64,000 nucleotides of DNA from Streptomyces sp. CB00455 (GTDB lineage Bacteria > Actinomycetota > Actinomycetes > Streptomycetales > Streptomycetaceae), in contig NZ_LIVQ01000004.1 of the NCBI RefSeq assembly GCF_001905445.1, forward strand, positions 577,666 to 641,665, given 5' to 3'. The notes below the pieces were generated by a model that did no database searches, was not told the DNA's origin, and saw only the letters and a list, made by a program, of their open reading frames with translations. A program made the translations under genes and the position numbers. Positions within the stretch are counted from its first letter, which is position 1; each line of letters opens with the position of its first letter. Shown one piece after another: positions 51,930-60,424 of the stretch.

Positions 51930-52784
51930 GTGGCAGAACCAGTCCGCATCCCGACCGCGAAAGTCGCCCTCTCCACCGCCTCGGTGTATCCGGAGTCGAC
52001 GGCGACCGCCTTCGAGATCGCCGCGCGCCTCGGCTACGACGGCGTCGAGGTCATGGTCTGGACGGACCCGGTCAGCCAGGACGTCGACGCCCTGCGCCGC
52101 CTCTCCGACCACCACCGGGTGCCGGTCCTCGCCATCCACGCGCCCTGCCTGCTCATCACCCAGCGCGTCTGGTCCACCGATCCCTGGACCAAGCTCCAGC
52201 GGGCCCGGTCGGCGGCCGAGCGGCTCGGCGCCGGGACGGTCGTGGTCCACCCGCCCTTCCGCTGGCAGCGCCAGTACGCGCGCGACTTCGTCACCGGGAT
52301 CTGGCGGATGGCCGACGAGACCGACGTCCGCTTCGCCGTCGAGAACATGTACCCCTGGCGCTACCGCGACCGCGAGATGCTCGCCTACGCCCCCGAGTGG
52401 GACGTGACCAAGGACGACTACCGCCACTACACCGTCGACCTCTCGCACACGGCGACCGCCCGGACCGACGCCACCGCGATGATCGACCGCATGGGCGACC
52501 GGCTCGCGCACGTCCACCTCGCCGACGGAAACGGTTCGGCCAAGGACGAGCACCTCGTCCCGGGCCGCGGCACCCAGCCCTGCGCGCAGCTCCTGGAGCG
52601 GCTCGCCCGCACCTCCTTCGACGGGCACGTCGTCATCGAGGTCAACACCCGCCGCGCCATGTCCTCGGCCGAGCGCGAGGCCGATCTGGCCGAGGCGCTG
52701 GCCTTCACCCGCCTGCACCTGGCCACCGCGCCCACGGCGCCCACCGCGCCCACCGGGCACCGGCCCCGGGCGCACCGCCCGTGA
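51930..52784 (+). CDS. Sugar phosphate isomerase/epimerase-like TIM barrel protein
   Basis: A 284-residue protein of the xylose isomerase-like (AP endonuclease 2/IolE-type) family. Metal and catalytic residues are visible in VLAIHAPC, TVVVHPPFRW, RFAVENMYPW, TVDLSHTATART, AHVHLADGNG and HVVIEVNTRR. A Pro/Ala/Thr tail (ATAPTAPTAPTGHRPRAHRP) is low-complexity. It runs into the TetR gene by a GTGA overlap (52781-52784), so the two are coupled. TACCCT (51918-51923) lies six bases before the GTG. The sugar substrate is unknown. Confidence 0.88.
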   Translation: MAEPVRIPTAKVALSTASVYPESTATAFEIAARLGYDGVEVMVWTDPVSQDVDALRRLSDHHRVPVLAIHAPCLLITQRVWSTDPWTKLQRARSAAERLGAGTVVVHPPFRWQRQYARDFVTGIWRMADETDVRFAVENMYPWRYRDREMLAYAPEWDVTKDDYRHYTVDLSHTATARTDATAMIDRMGDRLAHVHLADGNGSAKDEHLVPGRGTQPCAQLLERLARTSFDGHVVIEVNTRRAMSSAEREADLAEALAFTRLHLATAPTAPTAPTGHRPRAHRP

Positions 52785-53410
52785 CCGCCGACCCGGGCGG
52801 GCCGCCCGCGCGCCGCCGCGGGCCCGGCCGGCCCCGGCAGGACGAGGCCGAAGAGGGCCCCGGCACCCAGGAGCGCATCCGCCTCGCCGCCCGCTCCGAA
52901 TTCGCCGCGCGCGGCTACGACAAGACCTCCGTACGCGGCGTCGCCAAGGCCGCCGGCGTGGACCCGGCCCTGGTCCACCACTACTTCGGCAGCAAGGACG
53001 ACCTCTTCGCGGCCGCCATCGAGCTGACCATGGAACCAGCCGCGGTGGTCCCGGCGATCCTCGGCGACGGCCCGGACGGCATCGGCGAGCGGCTGGCCCG
53101 CTTCTTCCTGGGCATATGGGAGAACCCGGTCACCCGCGCCCCCCTGCTCGCCGTCATCCGCTCCGCGCTGACGCACGAGGCGGCGGCCGCTGTGCTGCGG
53201 CGCATCGTCCTGCGCCGGGTCCTGGAGCGCGTGGCCGCCGACCTCGACGTCCCCGACCCGACCTTCCGGGCCGAGCTCGCCGCCTCACACATGGTGGGGA
53301 TCGCGGTCCTGCGCTACGTCGTCCAGGTCGAGCCCCTGGCCTCCGCCGATCCGGAGGCCATCGTGGCGCTGGTGGCCCCTACGCTCCAGCGCTACCTGAC
53401 CGAGGAATGA
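52781..53410 (+). CDS. TetR-family regulator
   Basis: A 209-residue TetR regulator with a long charged Pro/Gly-rich N-terminus (about 30 residues), a helix-turn-helix (ERIRLAARSEFAARGYDKTSVRGVAKAAGVDPALVHHYFGSKDDLFAAAI) and an all-helical C-terminal domain ending PTLQRYLTEE. The GTG overlaps the upstream isomerase stop, so it is in the same transcript and could report on that enzyme's substrate. Targets are not known. Confidence 0.93.
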   Translation: MTADPGGPPARRRGPGRPRQDEAEEGPGTQERIRLAARSEFAARGYDKTSVRGVAKAAGVDPALVHHYFGSKDDLFAAAIELTMEPAAVVPAILGDGPDGIGERLARFFLGIWENPVTRAPLLAVIRSALTHEAAAAVLRRIVLRRVLERVAADLDVPDPTFRAELAASHMVGIAVLRYVVQVEPLASADPEAIVALVAPTLQRYLTEE

Positions 53411-53538
53411 CCCCGCCGTCCCGGCATGCGGACTTGTTGTCCGCATCGCGGGCCGGAGGCGTAGCCTCGTAACTGATTCATATCTACAGTCGTGGCCGCG
53501 CTCGCGTGAGACGGCCGCACTCATGGGGAGTGAACCCG
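53411..53538 (+). promoter_or_regulatory. ilvD: Control region of ilvD
   Basis: The 128-base gap after the TetR gene has no gene. GTAACTGATTCATATCTACAG (from about 53469) is lower in GC than its surroundings and is the likely promoter area; GGGGAGTG lies seven bases before the ATG at 53539. Confidence 0.4.
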
Positions 53539-55389
53539 ATGCCCGAGCTGAGGTCCCGCACCGTCACACACGGCCGCAACATGGCGGGCGCACGCGCCCT
53601 TATGCGTGCGTCGGGCGTAGCGAGCGAGGACATCGGCAAGCCGATCATCGCGGTCGCCAACTCCTTCACCGAGTTCGTGCCCGGCCACACCCACCTCGCC
53701 CCCGTCGGCCGGATCGTCTCCGACGCCATCCGCGCCGCCGGCGCGATCCCGCGCGAGTTCAACACCATCGCGGTCGACGACGGCATCGCCATGGGCCACG
53801 GCGGCATGCTCTACTCCCTGCCGTCGCGCGACCTGATCGCCGACTCCGTGGAGTACATGGTCGAGGCGCACTGCGCCGACGCCCTGATCTGCATCTCCAA
53901 CTGCGACAAGATCACCCCCGGCATGCTGATGGCCGCCATGCGCCTGAACATCCCGGTCGTCTTCGTCTCCGGCGGCCCGATGGAGGCCGGTCAGGCCACC
54001 CTCGTGGACGGCACCGTCCGCAAGCTCGACCTGATCAACGCCATCGTCGACGCCGTCAACGAGAACGTGTCGGACGAGGACGTGCTGCGGATCGAGGAGA
54101 ACGCCTGTCCGACCTGCGGGTCGTGTTCGGGCATGTTCACCGCCAACTCGATGAACTGCCTCGCCGAGGCCATCGGCCTGGCCCTCCCCGGCAACGGTTC
54201 GGTCCTCGCGACGCACACCGCCCGCCGCGCCCTGTACGAGAACGCCGGGCGCACCGTCGTGGAGATCACCAAGCGCTACTACGAGCAGGACGACGAGTCC
54301 GTCCTGCCGCGCGCCATCGCCACGCGCCAGGCCTTCGAGAACGCGATGGCCCTCGACATCGCCATGGGCGGTTCGACCAACACGATCCTGCACCTGCTGG
54401 CCGCCGCGCAGGAGGCGGGCCTGGACTACGACCTCACCGACATCGACGAGGTCTCGCGCCGCGTCCCGTGCCTGGCCAAGGTCGCGCCGAACGTGGCACC
54501 CGGCGGCACGTACTACATGGAGGACATCCACCGGGCGGGCGGCATCCCCGCCATCCTCGGCGAACTCCACCGCGGCGGCCTGCTCAACAAGGACGTCACC
54601 AGCGTCCACTCCGAGAACCTGGAGGACTGGCTGGCCGAGTGGGACGCCCGCTCCGGCACCGCCTCCGACGAGGCGATGGAGCTGTGGCACGCCGCCCCCG
54701 GCTGCAAGCGCTCCGCCTCGGCCTTCTCCCAGTCCGAGCGCTGGGACACCCTCGACCTCGACGCCGAGGGCGGCTGCATCCGCTCCGTGCAGCACGCGTA
54801 CTCCAAGGACGGCGGCCTCGCCGTCCTGCGCGGCAACATCGCGGTCGACGGCTGCGTGGTGAAGACGGCCGGCGTGGACGAGTCGATCTGGACCTTCGAG
54901 GGCCCCGCGGTCGTCTGCGAGTCGCAGGACGAGGCCGTCGACAAGATCCTCCGCAAGGAGATCAAGGAGGGCGACGTCGTCGTCATCCGCTACGAGGGCC
55001 CGCGCGGCGGTCCCGGCATGCAGGAGATGCTCTACCCGACCTCCTTCCTCAAGGGCCGCGGTCTCGGCAAGGCATGCGCCCTGGTGACCGACGGCCGCTT
55101 CTCCGGCGGCACCTCGGGCCTGTCCATCGGCCACGCGTCCCCGGAGGCCGCCTCGGGCGGCACCATCGCGGTCGTCGAGGACGGCGACCGGATCCGGATC
55201 GACATTCCCAACCGGTCCATCGAATTGCTCGTCGACGACGCCACCCTGGCGGCCCGCCACGAGGCCCTGGGCGGTGTCTACGCCCCGAAGAACCGCGAGC
55301 GCAAGGTCTCCGCCGCCCTGCGCGCCTACGCGGCGATGGCCACCAGCGCCGACAAGGGCGCCGTGCGCGACGTGTCCCGGCTGGGCTGA
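53539..55389 (+). CDS. ilvD: Dihydroxy-acid dehydratase
   Basis: A 616-residue IlvD that dehydrates dihydroxy acids in valine and isoleucine synthesis. The iron-sulfur ligands and active site appear in CISNCDKITPGMLMA, ENACPTCGSCSGMFTANSMNC and the C-terminal ALVTDGRFSGGTSGLSIGHASPEAA (with the essential Ser). ATG 53539 begins MPELRSRTVTHGRNM as in relatives; a longer reading adds a stretch unlike them. It is followed by a perfect terminator. Confidence 0.97.
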   Translation: MPELRSRTVTHGRNMAGARALMRASGVASEDIGKPIIAVANSFTEFVPGHTHLAPVGRIVSDAIRAAGAIPREFNTIAVDDGIAMGHGGMLYSLPSRDLIADSVEYMVEAHCADALICISNCDKITPGMLMAAMRLNIPVVFVSGGPMEAGQATLVDGTVRKLDLINAIVDAVNENVSDEDVLRIEENACPTCGSCSGMFTANSMNCLAEAIGLALPGNGSVLATHTARRALYENAGRTVVEITKRYYEQDDESVLPRAIATRQAFENAMALDIAMGGSTNTILHLLAAAQEAGLDYDLTDIDEVSRRVPCLAKVAPNVAPGGTYYMEDIHRAGGIPAILGELHRGGLLNKDVTSVHSENLEDWLAEWDARSGTASDEAMELWHAAPGCKRSASAFSQSERWDTLDLDAEGGCIRSVQHAYSKDGGLAVLRGNIAVDGCVVKTAGVDESIWTFEGPAVVCESQDEAVDKILRKEIKEGDVVVIRYEGPRGGPGMQEMLYPTSFLKGRGLGKACALVTDGRFSGGTSGLSIGHASPEAASGGTIAVVEDGDRIRIDIPNRSIELLVDDATLAARHEALGGVYAPKNRERKVSAALRAYAAMATSADKGAVRDVSRLG

Positions 55390-55404
55390 CACCCGACCGC
55401 TCCG

Positions 55405-55443
55405 CGCCGCTGCCCCGACCGGTCCCCGGTCGGGGCAGCGGCG
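55405..55443. terminator. Bidirectional terminator after ilvD
   Basis: A perfect 16-bp inverted repeat (CGCCGCTGCCCCGACC at 55405-55420, its complement at 55428-55443) with a 7-base loop between ilvD and the convergent kinase gene. Confidence 0.9.
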
Positions 55444-57594
55444 TCACCAGCCGGCGGGATCGCCGGCATCGACGGCGAACACCGAACCGTCGGGCGCACT
55501 GGCGAAGACCCTTCCGCCGCCGACCACCGGCGCGGGCACCGTCGCCGGGTAGGCGTGCCCCGAGCCCATCCGCGCCTTCGTCTGGCCGACGAGCCGCCCG
55601 GCGGCCGCGTCCACCGCCAGGAGCCGCCCGTCGACCGCCGTCAGGTAGACGCGGCCGCCGTCCGGGACGGGCCGAGAGGCGACGGACACCCCCGTCTCCA
55701 GCCGCCAGTCCTCCTTCTGCGGCCCGACCGCCGCCAGTGCCCCCGAAGTGCCGACGAGGTACACCACCCCCTGGGCGTCCACCGCCGCCTGGGCGAGGAG
55801 CAGGGCCGCGGGCAGCGCGGTCTCCCGAACCGCCCGCGTCCGCAGGTCCACCCGCAGGACCCCGCGGGTCCTCGATCCGCTGTCGTTCTGCAGCAGGTGC
55901 AGTGTGCCCTGCGCCACCCCGACCGGCTCGGCCGTGCCCGGCGCCTGCTGCTGCCAGCGCTGCGTGCCGCTCGCGCAGTCGACGGCCGCGATCCGGGTCG
56001 ACCGGCCGTCCCCGGCCGGGGTGGCCACGTACACGAGGCAGCCGTCGGGCCCTTCCGGCCCGGCGATCCACAGGGATCCCACGCCGCCGACCTGCTTCGT
56101 CCACCAGGTGGCTCCCGTGGCGGGATCGAGGGCGGTGGCACGGCCGTCCCCGTCCACGACCAGGACGGTCCCGCCGGCCGTCACCAGCCGGCCGCCCCCC
56201 GTGAGCGGCTTCTGCCAGCGCGGCGCGCCGGTGGCGGCATCGAGGGCCTGTACGGTCCGGCTGCCCGCCGCCACCGTCAGGACGAGGCCGCCGGCGTACT
56301 GCGGGGGCTGGCTGTCGGCGCCCGGCGCCGCCGCCGGCACCGACCAGGCGACGGAGCCGTCCACCGGGTCCAGCCGAGCGGCGGCCAGAGCGGGCGTGGC
56401 GCAGAACAGGGCGCCGGACGCGGAGGAGCAGGAGACGACGCGGTTGTCCCGGCCGTGGTCCTCCAGCGGCGTCATCCAGGGGCCGGCCGGCCGCACCTGC
56501 GCGGCCGGCCGCGACGCGGCGCCCCCGGCCGCGGGCCCGGGCTCCTCGTCGCCGGACCGCAGGTACCCGGTGGCCGCCCCGCCGGCGAGCAGCAGGCCCG
56601 CGCCGAGCACGGCGGCGGTCCGCCACCGCCGCGGGCGCCCCGCGGGCGCGGACGCGGGCAGCGGCGCCGCCCCGGCCGGCACCCGGTGGTGGGTGTCCTC
56701 CTCGGCGGCCGGGGGAGCATCGGCCGTCCCCGGCCGCCGCGGCCGGGGGATGAAGGCCCGCGTCTCCTCACCGGTCGTCGGGTGGGCGACGACCCGCAGT
56801 TCGCGCAGCAGCGTGTCGGGAGTGGGCCGTTCGGCCGGGTCCTTCGCGAGGGCGCGCGCGACGATCGGCGCGAGCGCCTGCGGCAACCCGGTCAGATCGG
56901 GCTCGCTGTGCACCACCTGGTAGGCGACGAGGTAGTGGCTGTCTGAGTCGAAGGGGCCCCGCCCGGTCGCCGCGTGCACGAGGACCGCGCCCATTGCGAA
57001 GACGTCCGCGGCCGGGCCCACCTCGCGGGGCCGCTGGAACTGCTCGGGTGCCATGAACGGCGGGGTCCCGATCAGCTTGCCGGTCTCGGTGCGCAGATCG
57101 CTGTCGGCCGGCCGCGAGATGCCGAAGTCGATGACCCGCACCCCGTCGGGCGCCATCAGGACGTTGCTGGGCTTCAGGTCCCGGTGCACCACCCCGGCCC
57201 GGTGGATGTCCCGCAGCGCCTCGGCCAGCCCGGTCCCGAGCCCGGCCAGTTCCGCCGGGTCCAGCACCCGCTCCCGTACGCGCTCGGCGAGCGTGGGGGC
57301 ATCGATGAACAGGGTGGCCATCCACGGCCGTTCGGCATCGGGATCCGCGTCCACCACGGGCGCGGTGAAGGCCCCGCTGACCCGCCGGGCGGCAGCGACC
57401 TCCTGCCGGAACCTCGCCCGGAACTCCGGATCCACCGCGTGCTGTGCGTGTACGACCTTGACCGCGAGCCGCAGCCCGGATGCCGAGGTGGCCAGATGCA
57501 CCACCCCCATGCCCCCGGAACCCAGTACGGATTCCAGCCGGTACTGCCCGGCGTACTCCGGAAAACCGGCCCGTTCCGCGCGCAGTGCATACAC
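55444..57594 (-). CDS. Serine/threonine protein kinase with PQQ-type extracellular sensor
   Basis: A 716-residue receptor kinase: N-terminal kinase domain (about 15-275) with the Gly loop LGSGGMGVVHLA, Lys46 in AVKVVH, the catalytic HRDLKPSNVL (Asp139), DFGISR (Asp156) and activation segment TETGKLIGTPPFMAPEQ; a Pro/Ala linker; a membrane segment (about 335-355); and an extracellular PQQ-type beta-propeller (about 375-716) with repeated SGxxxW-like blades (ALDAATGAPRWQKPL, ALDPATGATWWTKQ, AVDCASGTQRWQQQ). The GTG start has GGGGGTGG seven bases upstream. The ligand is unknown. Confidence 0.93.
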   Translation of the reverse strand: MYALRAERAGFPEYAGQYRLESVLGSGGMGVVHLATSASGLRLAVKVVHAQHAVDPEFRARFRQEVAAARRVSGAFTAPVVDADPDAERPWMATLFIDAPTLAERVRERVLDPAELAGLGTGLAEALRDIHRAGVVHRDLKPSNVLMAPDGVRVIDFGISRPADSDLRTETGKLIGTPPFMAPEQFQRPREVGPAADVFAMGAVLVHAATGRGPFDSDSHYLVAYQVVHSEPDLTGLPQALAPIVARALAKDPAERPTPDTLLRELRVVAHPTTGEETRAFIPRPRRPGTADAPPAAEEDTHHRVPAGAAPLPASAPAGRPRRWRTAAVLGAGLLLAGGAATGYLRSGDEEPGPAAGGAASRPAAQVRPAGPWMTPLEDHGRDNRVVSCSSASGALFCATPALAAARLDPVDGSVAWSVPAAAPGADSQPPQYAGGLVLTVAAGSRTVQALDAATGAPRWQKPLTGGGRLVTAGGTVLVVDGDGRATALDPATGATWWTKQVGGVGSLWIAGPEGPDGCLVYVATPAGDGRSTRIAAVDCASGTQRWQQQAPGTAEPVGVAQGTLHLLQNDSGSRTRGVLRVDLRTRAVRETALPAALLLAQAAVDAQGVVYLVGTSGALAAVGPQKEDWRLETGVSVASRPVPDGGRVYLTAVDGRLLAVDAAAGRLVGQTKARMGSGHAYPATVPAPVVGGGRVFASAPDGSVFAVDAGDPAGW

Positions 57595-57699
57595 TGCCGA
57601 CCACCCCCGCCGGAGCCTAGTCGATGGCGCATATGAAGCGGTAAGGGCCTGCTACCCTGCGCGAGTTGCAGAGCGTCATGCTCAAGGGGGAGATTTTTC

Positions 57700-58011
57700 A
57701 TGACGGTTGAGAACCAGCTGGACCCGCCGCAGGAGGTCCGCGGCCTCGCCTCGGACTCCGGTTTCGAGTCCTTCCCGGTCGCGCCGGGACACCGCGTCAA
57801 CGTCCGCAGCGGACCGGGCACCAACTACTCGATCATGAAGGTGCTGCCGTACGACGCCACCGTGTGGATCCGCTGCCAGTGCTCGGGCACCACGGTTTCG
57901 GGGCCCTACGGCACGACGGACATCTGGGACTGCATCGGCAACGGCCTTTTCGTGTCGGACGCCTACGTGCGGACCGGCAGCGACGGCTACGTGGCCAACC
58001 GCTGCGGCTAG
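57700..58011 (+). CDS. Small SH3-domain protein
   Basis: A 103-residue protein with a bacterial SH3 domain (RVNVRSGPGTNYSIMKVLPYDATVWI, about 32-57) and a C-terminal region with Cys in RCQCSGTTVSG, WDCIGNG and ANRCG. No signal peptide is obvious, although such domains are usually extracellular. AAGGGGGAG precedes the ATG. It is divergent from the kinase gene. Confidence 0.88.
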   Translation: MTVENQLDPPQEVRGLASDSGFESFPVAPGHRVNVRSGPGTNYSIMKVLPYDATVWIRCQCSGTTVSGPYGTTDIWDCIGNGLFVSDAYVRTGSDGYVANRCG

Positions 58012-58031
58012 TGCCGTGCCGGGCGCCGCGG

Positions 58032-58087
58032 CCCGGTGAACCTTTCAGGTCCCAGCACCAGTGCTCTGACCTGGAACGTTCACCGGG
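58032..58087. repeat. Long imperfect palindrome
   Basis: Two 27-base arms (58032-58058 and 58061-58087) pair at 23 positions with a 2-base loop, e.g. CCCGGTGAAC with GTTCACCGGG. It follows the SH3 gene and precedes the broken deaminase-ASCH gene. It lacks a T-run; it may be a terminator or a relic of a mobile element. Confidence 0.7.
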
Positions 58088-58126
58088 TTACATGGCCCTG
58101 GGACGTGGATGAGTAGGGTCTGTCGG

Positions 58127-58763
58127 ATGGACAGCACGATGAATCTGCCGACGGAAGAAGATCTGGAGCTTCACCGGCGGACCTTGCGCGGAGTTGGTGG
58201 CGCTCGGGCATGCGCGTGCTGCGGGAGCACGTGACCTGACGGCGATCGTTGCCGTCGGCGACACGGGGCGCGGCGTGCTGGCGCCGTGTGGCCGGGACCG
58301 GCAGGTCTTGCTGGACTACCACCCGGGCATCCGCGTCCTCGTGCCGGCAGCTGGTGGCATCCGCAGTGTCGCGATCACCGATCTCCTGCCCCATGCCTAT
58401 GTCTGGGGGCAGCAGTCGGCAGCGTCCGACGGCGCGCTGCGCTCGGCCGCGACGCAGGCCCTGCATTTCCATCGCACCTATCTCGAAGCTGTACGCACAG
58501 GGCGGAAGACGACCACGGTGCGGTTCCGCGACCCAGTGGAGACGGGCCCGGTGAACATGGTGTTCGAGTTGGATGACGAGGTAGTGCTGCCCGGTGTGAT
58601 CACTCAGATCGCTTCCAAGAGCGTTGCCGAGCTGACCGAGGCGGACGCCATCGCCGACGGGTTTCGTGATTTCGCCGAGCTGCAAGACAGGCTGCGGTTC
58701 CACTACCCCGACATCAAGGCAACCGATGACGCCACCATCGTTCACTTCCGTCTGACGCGTTGA
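58127..58763 (+). pseudogene. Decayed blasticidin-S-deaminase-like/ASCH fusion gene
   Basis: The ATG at 58127 has TAGGGT seven bases upstream and begins MDSTMNLPTEEDLEL, like deaminase N-termini, but the frame soon stops. In another frame from 58170 the sequence reads FTGGPCAELVALG...AIVAVGDTGRGVLAPCGRDRQVLLDYHPG...DLLPHAYVW, closely matching blasticidin-S/cytidine deaminase, then an ASCH domain (about 58440-58763). About 35 codons that normally join the two parts are missing, and the third zinc Cys (PCGRC) is Asp. The ASCH part is intact in frame to TGA at 58761 and might still be translated from TTG 58194 or GTG 58197. Confidence 0.8.
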
Positions 58764-58889
58764 CTGCATCCGTCATCGAGCCGGCACCGCGGCCGGTCGG
58801 TACGACCGGCCCGTGGGCTCGGAGCGGGGCCCGTCTGCCACGTGAGACACACCCGGCCCGGCCGGCCAGGCGGGGGGATAATCGCCGGC

Positions 58890-59465
58890 GTGAGCGACGA
58901 CCAGCGAGACCAGACCCCCGCCGAGGCAACCGAGGCGGCGAAGGCGGCCGAAGCGGCCAAGGCCCCGGAGCCGGCCCGGGTGGCGGCCGCCGCCACCGGG
59001 CCCCAGCCTGAGCCGATCCGTTTCTTCGGCACCACCTGGGTGAAGCACGACGGCGGCTACGCCCTGCGCCGCGCCGGCGCCGCCCTCGGCTCGCTCGCCG
59101 CCGCCGTCATGGGCGCCTACCTGCTGCGCCTGGCCTACGAGGGCCTGGAGATCGGGAACGTCGGCCCCTTCCTCAGCATCTCCGTCGTCGTCCTCTTCGC
59201 GGTCGCCAGCTCCATCGCCTTCGCCAAGACCTGGGAATCCTTCACCCGCCGCAGCGCCCCCTCCTCCGACGAGGCCGCGCTCAAGGGCCTGAAGACGATC
59301 GGCTTCATCGGTTCCCTCATCGCCTACTTCCTCCGCTGCCTGGCCGAGGCCCCCGGCGAGCGGTTGCACCGCGCCGAGTACGAGCGCGCCACCGCCGAAT
59401 TCGCGCGCCGCAGCCGCTCCCGTACGGGCAACCCGGCCGCGCGCCGCCCCAAGCGCCGCAAGTAG
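58890..59465 (+). CDS. Unknown membrane protein with basic C-terminus
   Basis: A 191-residue protein: an Ala/Glu-rich charged N-terminus (TPAEATEAAKAAEAAKAPEP), two membrane segments (about 66-85 and 90-112), another hydrophobic stretch at 134-150, and a strongly basic C-terminus (RRSRSRTGNPAARRPKRRK). GATAAT (58877-58882) is seven bases before the GTG. Relatives occur in streptomycetes without known function. It is next to an ABC exporter, but a functional link is not shown. Confidence 0.82.
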   Translation: MSDDQRDQTPAEATEAAKAAEAAKAPEPARVAAAATGPQPEPIRFFGTTWVKHDGGYALRRAGAALGSLAAAVMGAYLLRLAYEGLEIGNVGPFLSISVVVLFAVASSIAFAKTWESFTRRSAPSSDEAALKGLKTIGFIGSLIAYFLRCLAEAPGERLHRAEYERATAEFARRSRSRTGNPAARRPKRRK

Positions 59466-59487
59466 CACGCCAGGAGGGACCGGCCGG

Positions 59488-59541
59488 TTGACGCCCGTGC
59501 CGACCCGGGCGCATTATTCATCACATGATGAATAATGCGCC
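59488..59541 (+). promoter_or_regulatory. Leaderless promoter inside a 34-bp palindrome
   Basis: TTGACG (59488-59493) and CATTAT (59512-59517) are 18 bases apart; seven bases later is the ATG at 59525. A 34-bp palindrome with 16-base arms (59508-59523, 59526-59541) and a 2-base centre covers the -10 box, the transcription start and the first codons of the exporter gene. A dimeric repressor bound there would block RNA polymerase and translation. No regulator gene is next to it. Confidence 0.75.
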
Positions 59542-60424
59542 GGCAGACCCCCCGGCCGGCCCACGGGCGCCCGCCACTGCCGCCACCACCGCCGTGCACG
59601 CCGCCGGCCTGACCGTCCGCCGCGGCACCGGCCGCACCTCCCGCACCGTCCTCGACTCCATCGCCTTCGACGTCCCCCGCGGCCGCATCACCGGCCTCCT
59701 CGGCCCCTCCGGCTGCGGGAAGTCCACCCTCATGCGCGCCGTCGTCGGCACCCAGGCCCATGTCACCGGCACCCTCGACGTCCTCGGCCGCCCCGCCGGC
59801 CACCCCGCACTGCGCTCCCGCATCGGCTACGTCACCCAGGCGCCCTCCGTCTACGACGACCTCACCGTCCGGCAGAACCTCGACTACTTCGCCGCCGTCC
59901 TCGACCCGGGCCGCGCCGCCGCCGGCCGGCGCGCCGCCACCGTCGCCCGCGCCATCGCCGACGTCGGCCTCACCACCCACGCCGACGCCCTCGCCGGCAA
60001 CCTCTCCGGAGGCCAGCGCAGCCGCGTCTCCCTCGCCGTCGCCCTGCTCGGCACCCCCGAGCTCCTGGTCCTCGACGAACCCACCGTCGGCCTCGACCCC
60101 GTCCTGCGCCGCGACCTGTGGAACCTCTTCCACGACCTCGCCGCCCGGGGCGCCACCCTCCTCGTCTCCTCCCACGTCATGGACGAGGCCGAGCGCTGCC
60201 ACGAGCTGCTCCTCATGCGCGAGGGCCGCATCCTGGCCCAGGACACCCCCGACGCGCTGCGCACCCGCACCCGCTCCGCCACCGTCGAGGACGGCTTCCT
60301 CCGCCTCGTCGAGGAGGCCGCCGCCGCCCCACAGACCACCCCCGCGGCCACCACCACCGCCGCGGCCACCACCACCGCCGCAGCCGCCGCCACCACGGCC
60401 CCCGCCCGGGAGCAGACCCGATGA
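59525..60424 (+). CDS. ABC exporter, ATP-binding subunit
   Basis: A 299-residue ATPase of the drug/daunorubicin-resistance exporter type. Walker A GPSGCGKST (about 59-67), Q-loop VTQAPSVYDDLTV, signature LSGGQRSRVS, Walker B LLVLDEPTVGLDP and the H-loop SSHVMDEAE are intact. The C-terminus has an unusual Ala/Thr repeat (PAATTTAAATTTAAAAATTAP). It is coupled to the permease by ATGA. Expression is probably leaderless from the promoter inside the palindrome. The substrate is unknown. Confidence 0.93.
   Translation: MMNNAPADPPAGPRAPATAATTAVHAAGLTVRRGTGRTSRTVLDSIAFDVPRGRITGLLGPSGCGKSTLMRAVVGTQAHVTGTLDVLGRPAGHPALRSRIGYVTQAPSVYDDLTVRQNLDYFAAVLDPGRAAAGRRAATVARAIADVGLTTHADALAGNLSGGQRSRVSLAVALLGTPELLVLDEPTVGLDPVLRRDLWNLFHDLAARGATLLVSSHVMDEAERCHELLLMREGRILAQDTPDALRTRTRSATVEDGFLRLVEEAAAAPQTTPAATTTAAATTTAAAAATTAPAREQTR

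Noticed and set aside
53521..55392. A long open frame opposite ilvD.
   Set aside because: Shadow frame of ilvD; the ilvD product is unmistakable.
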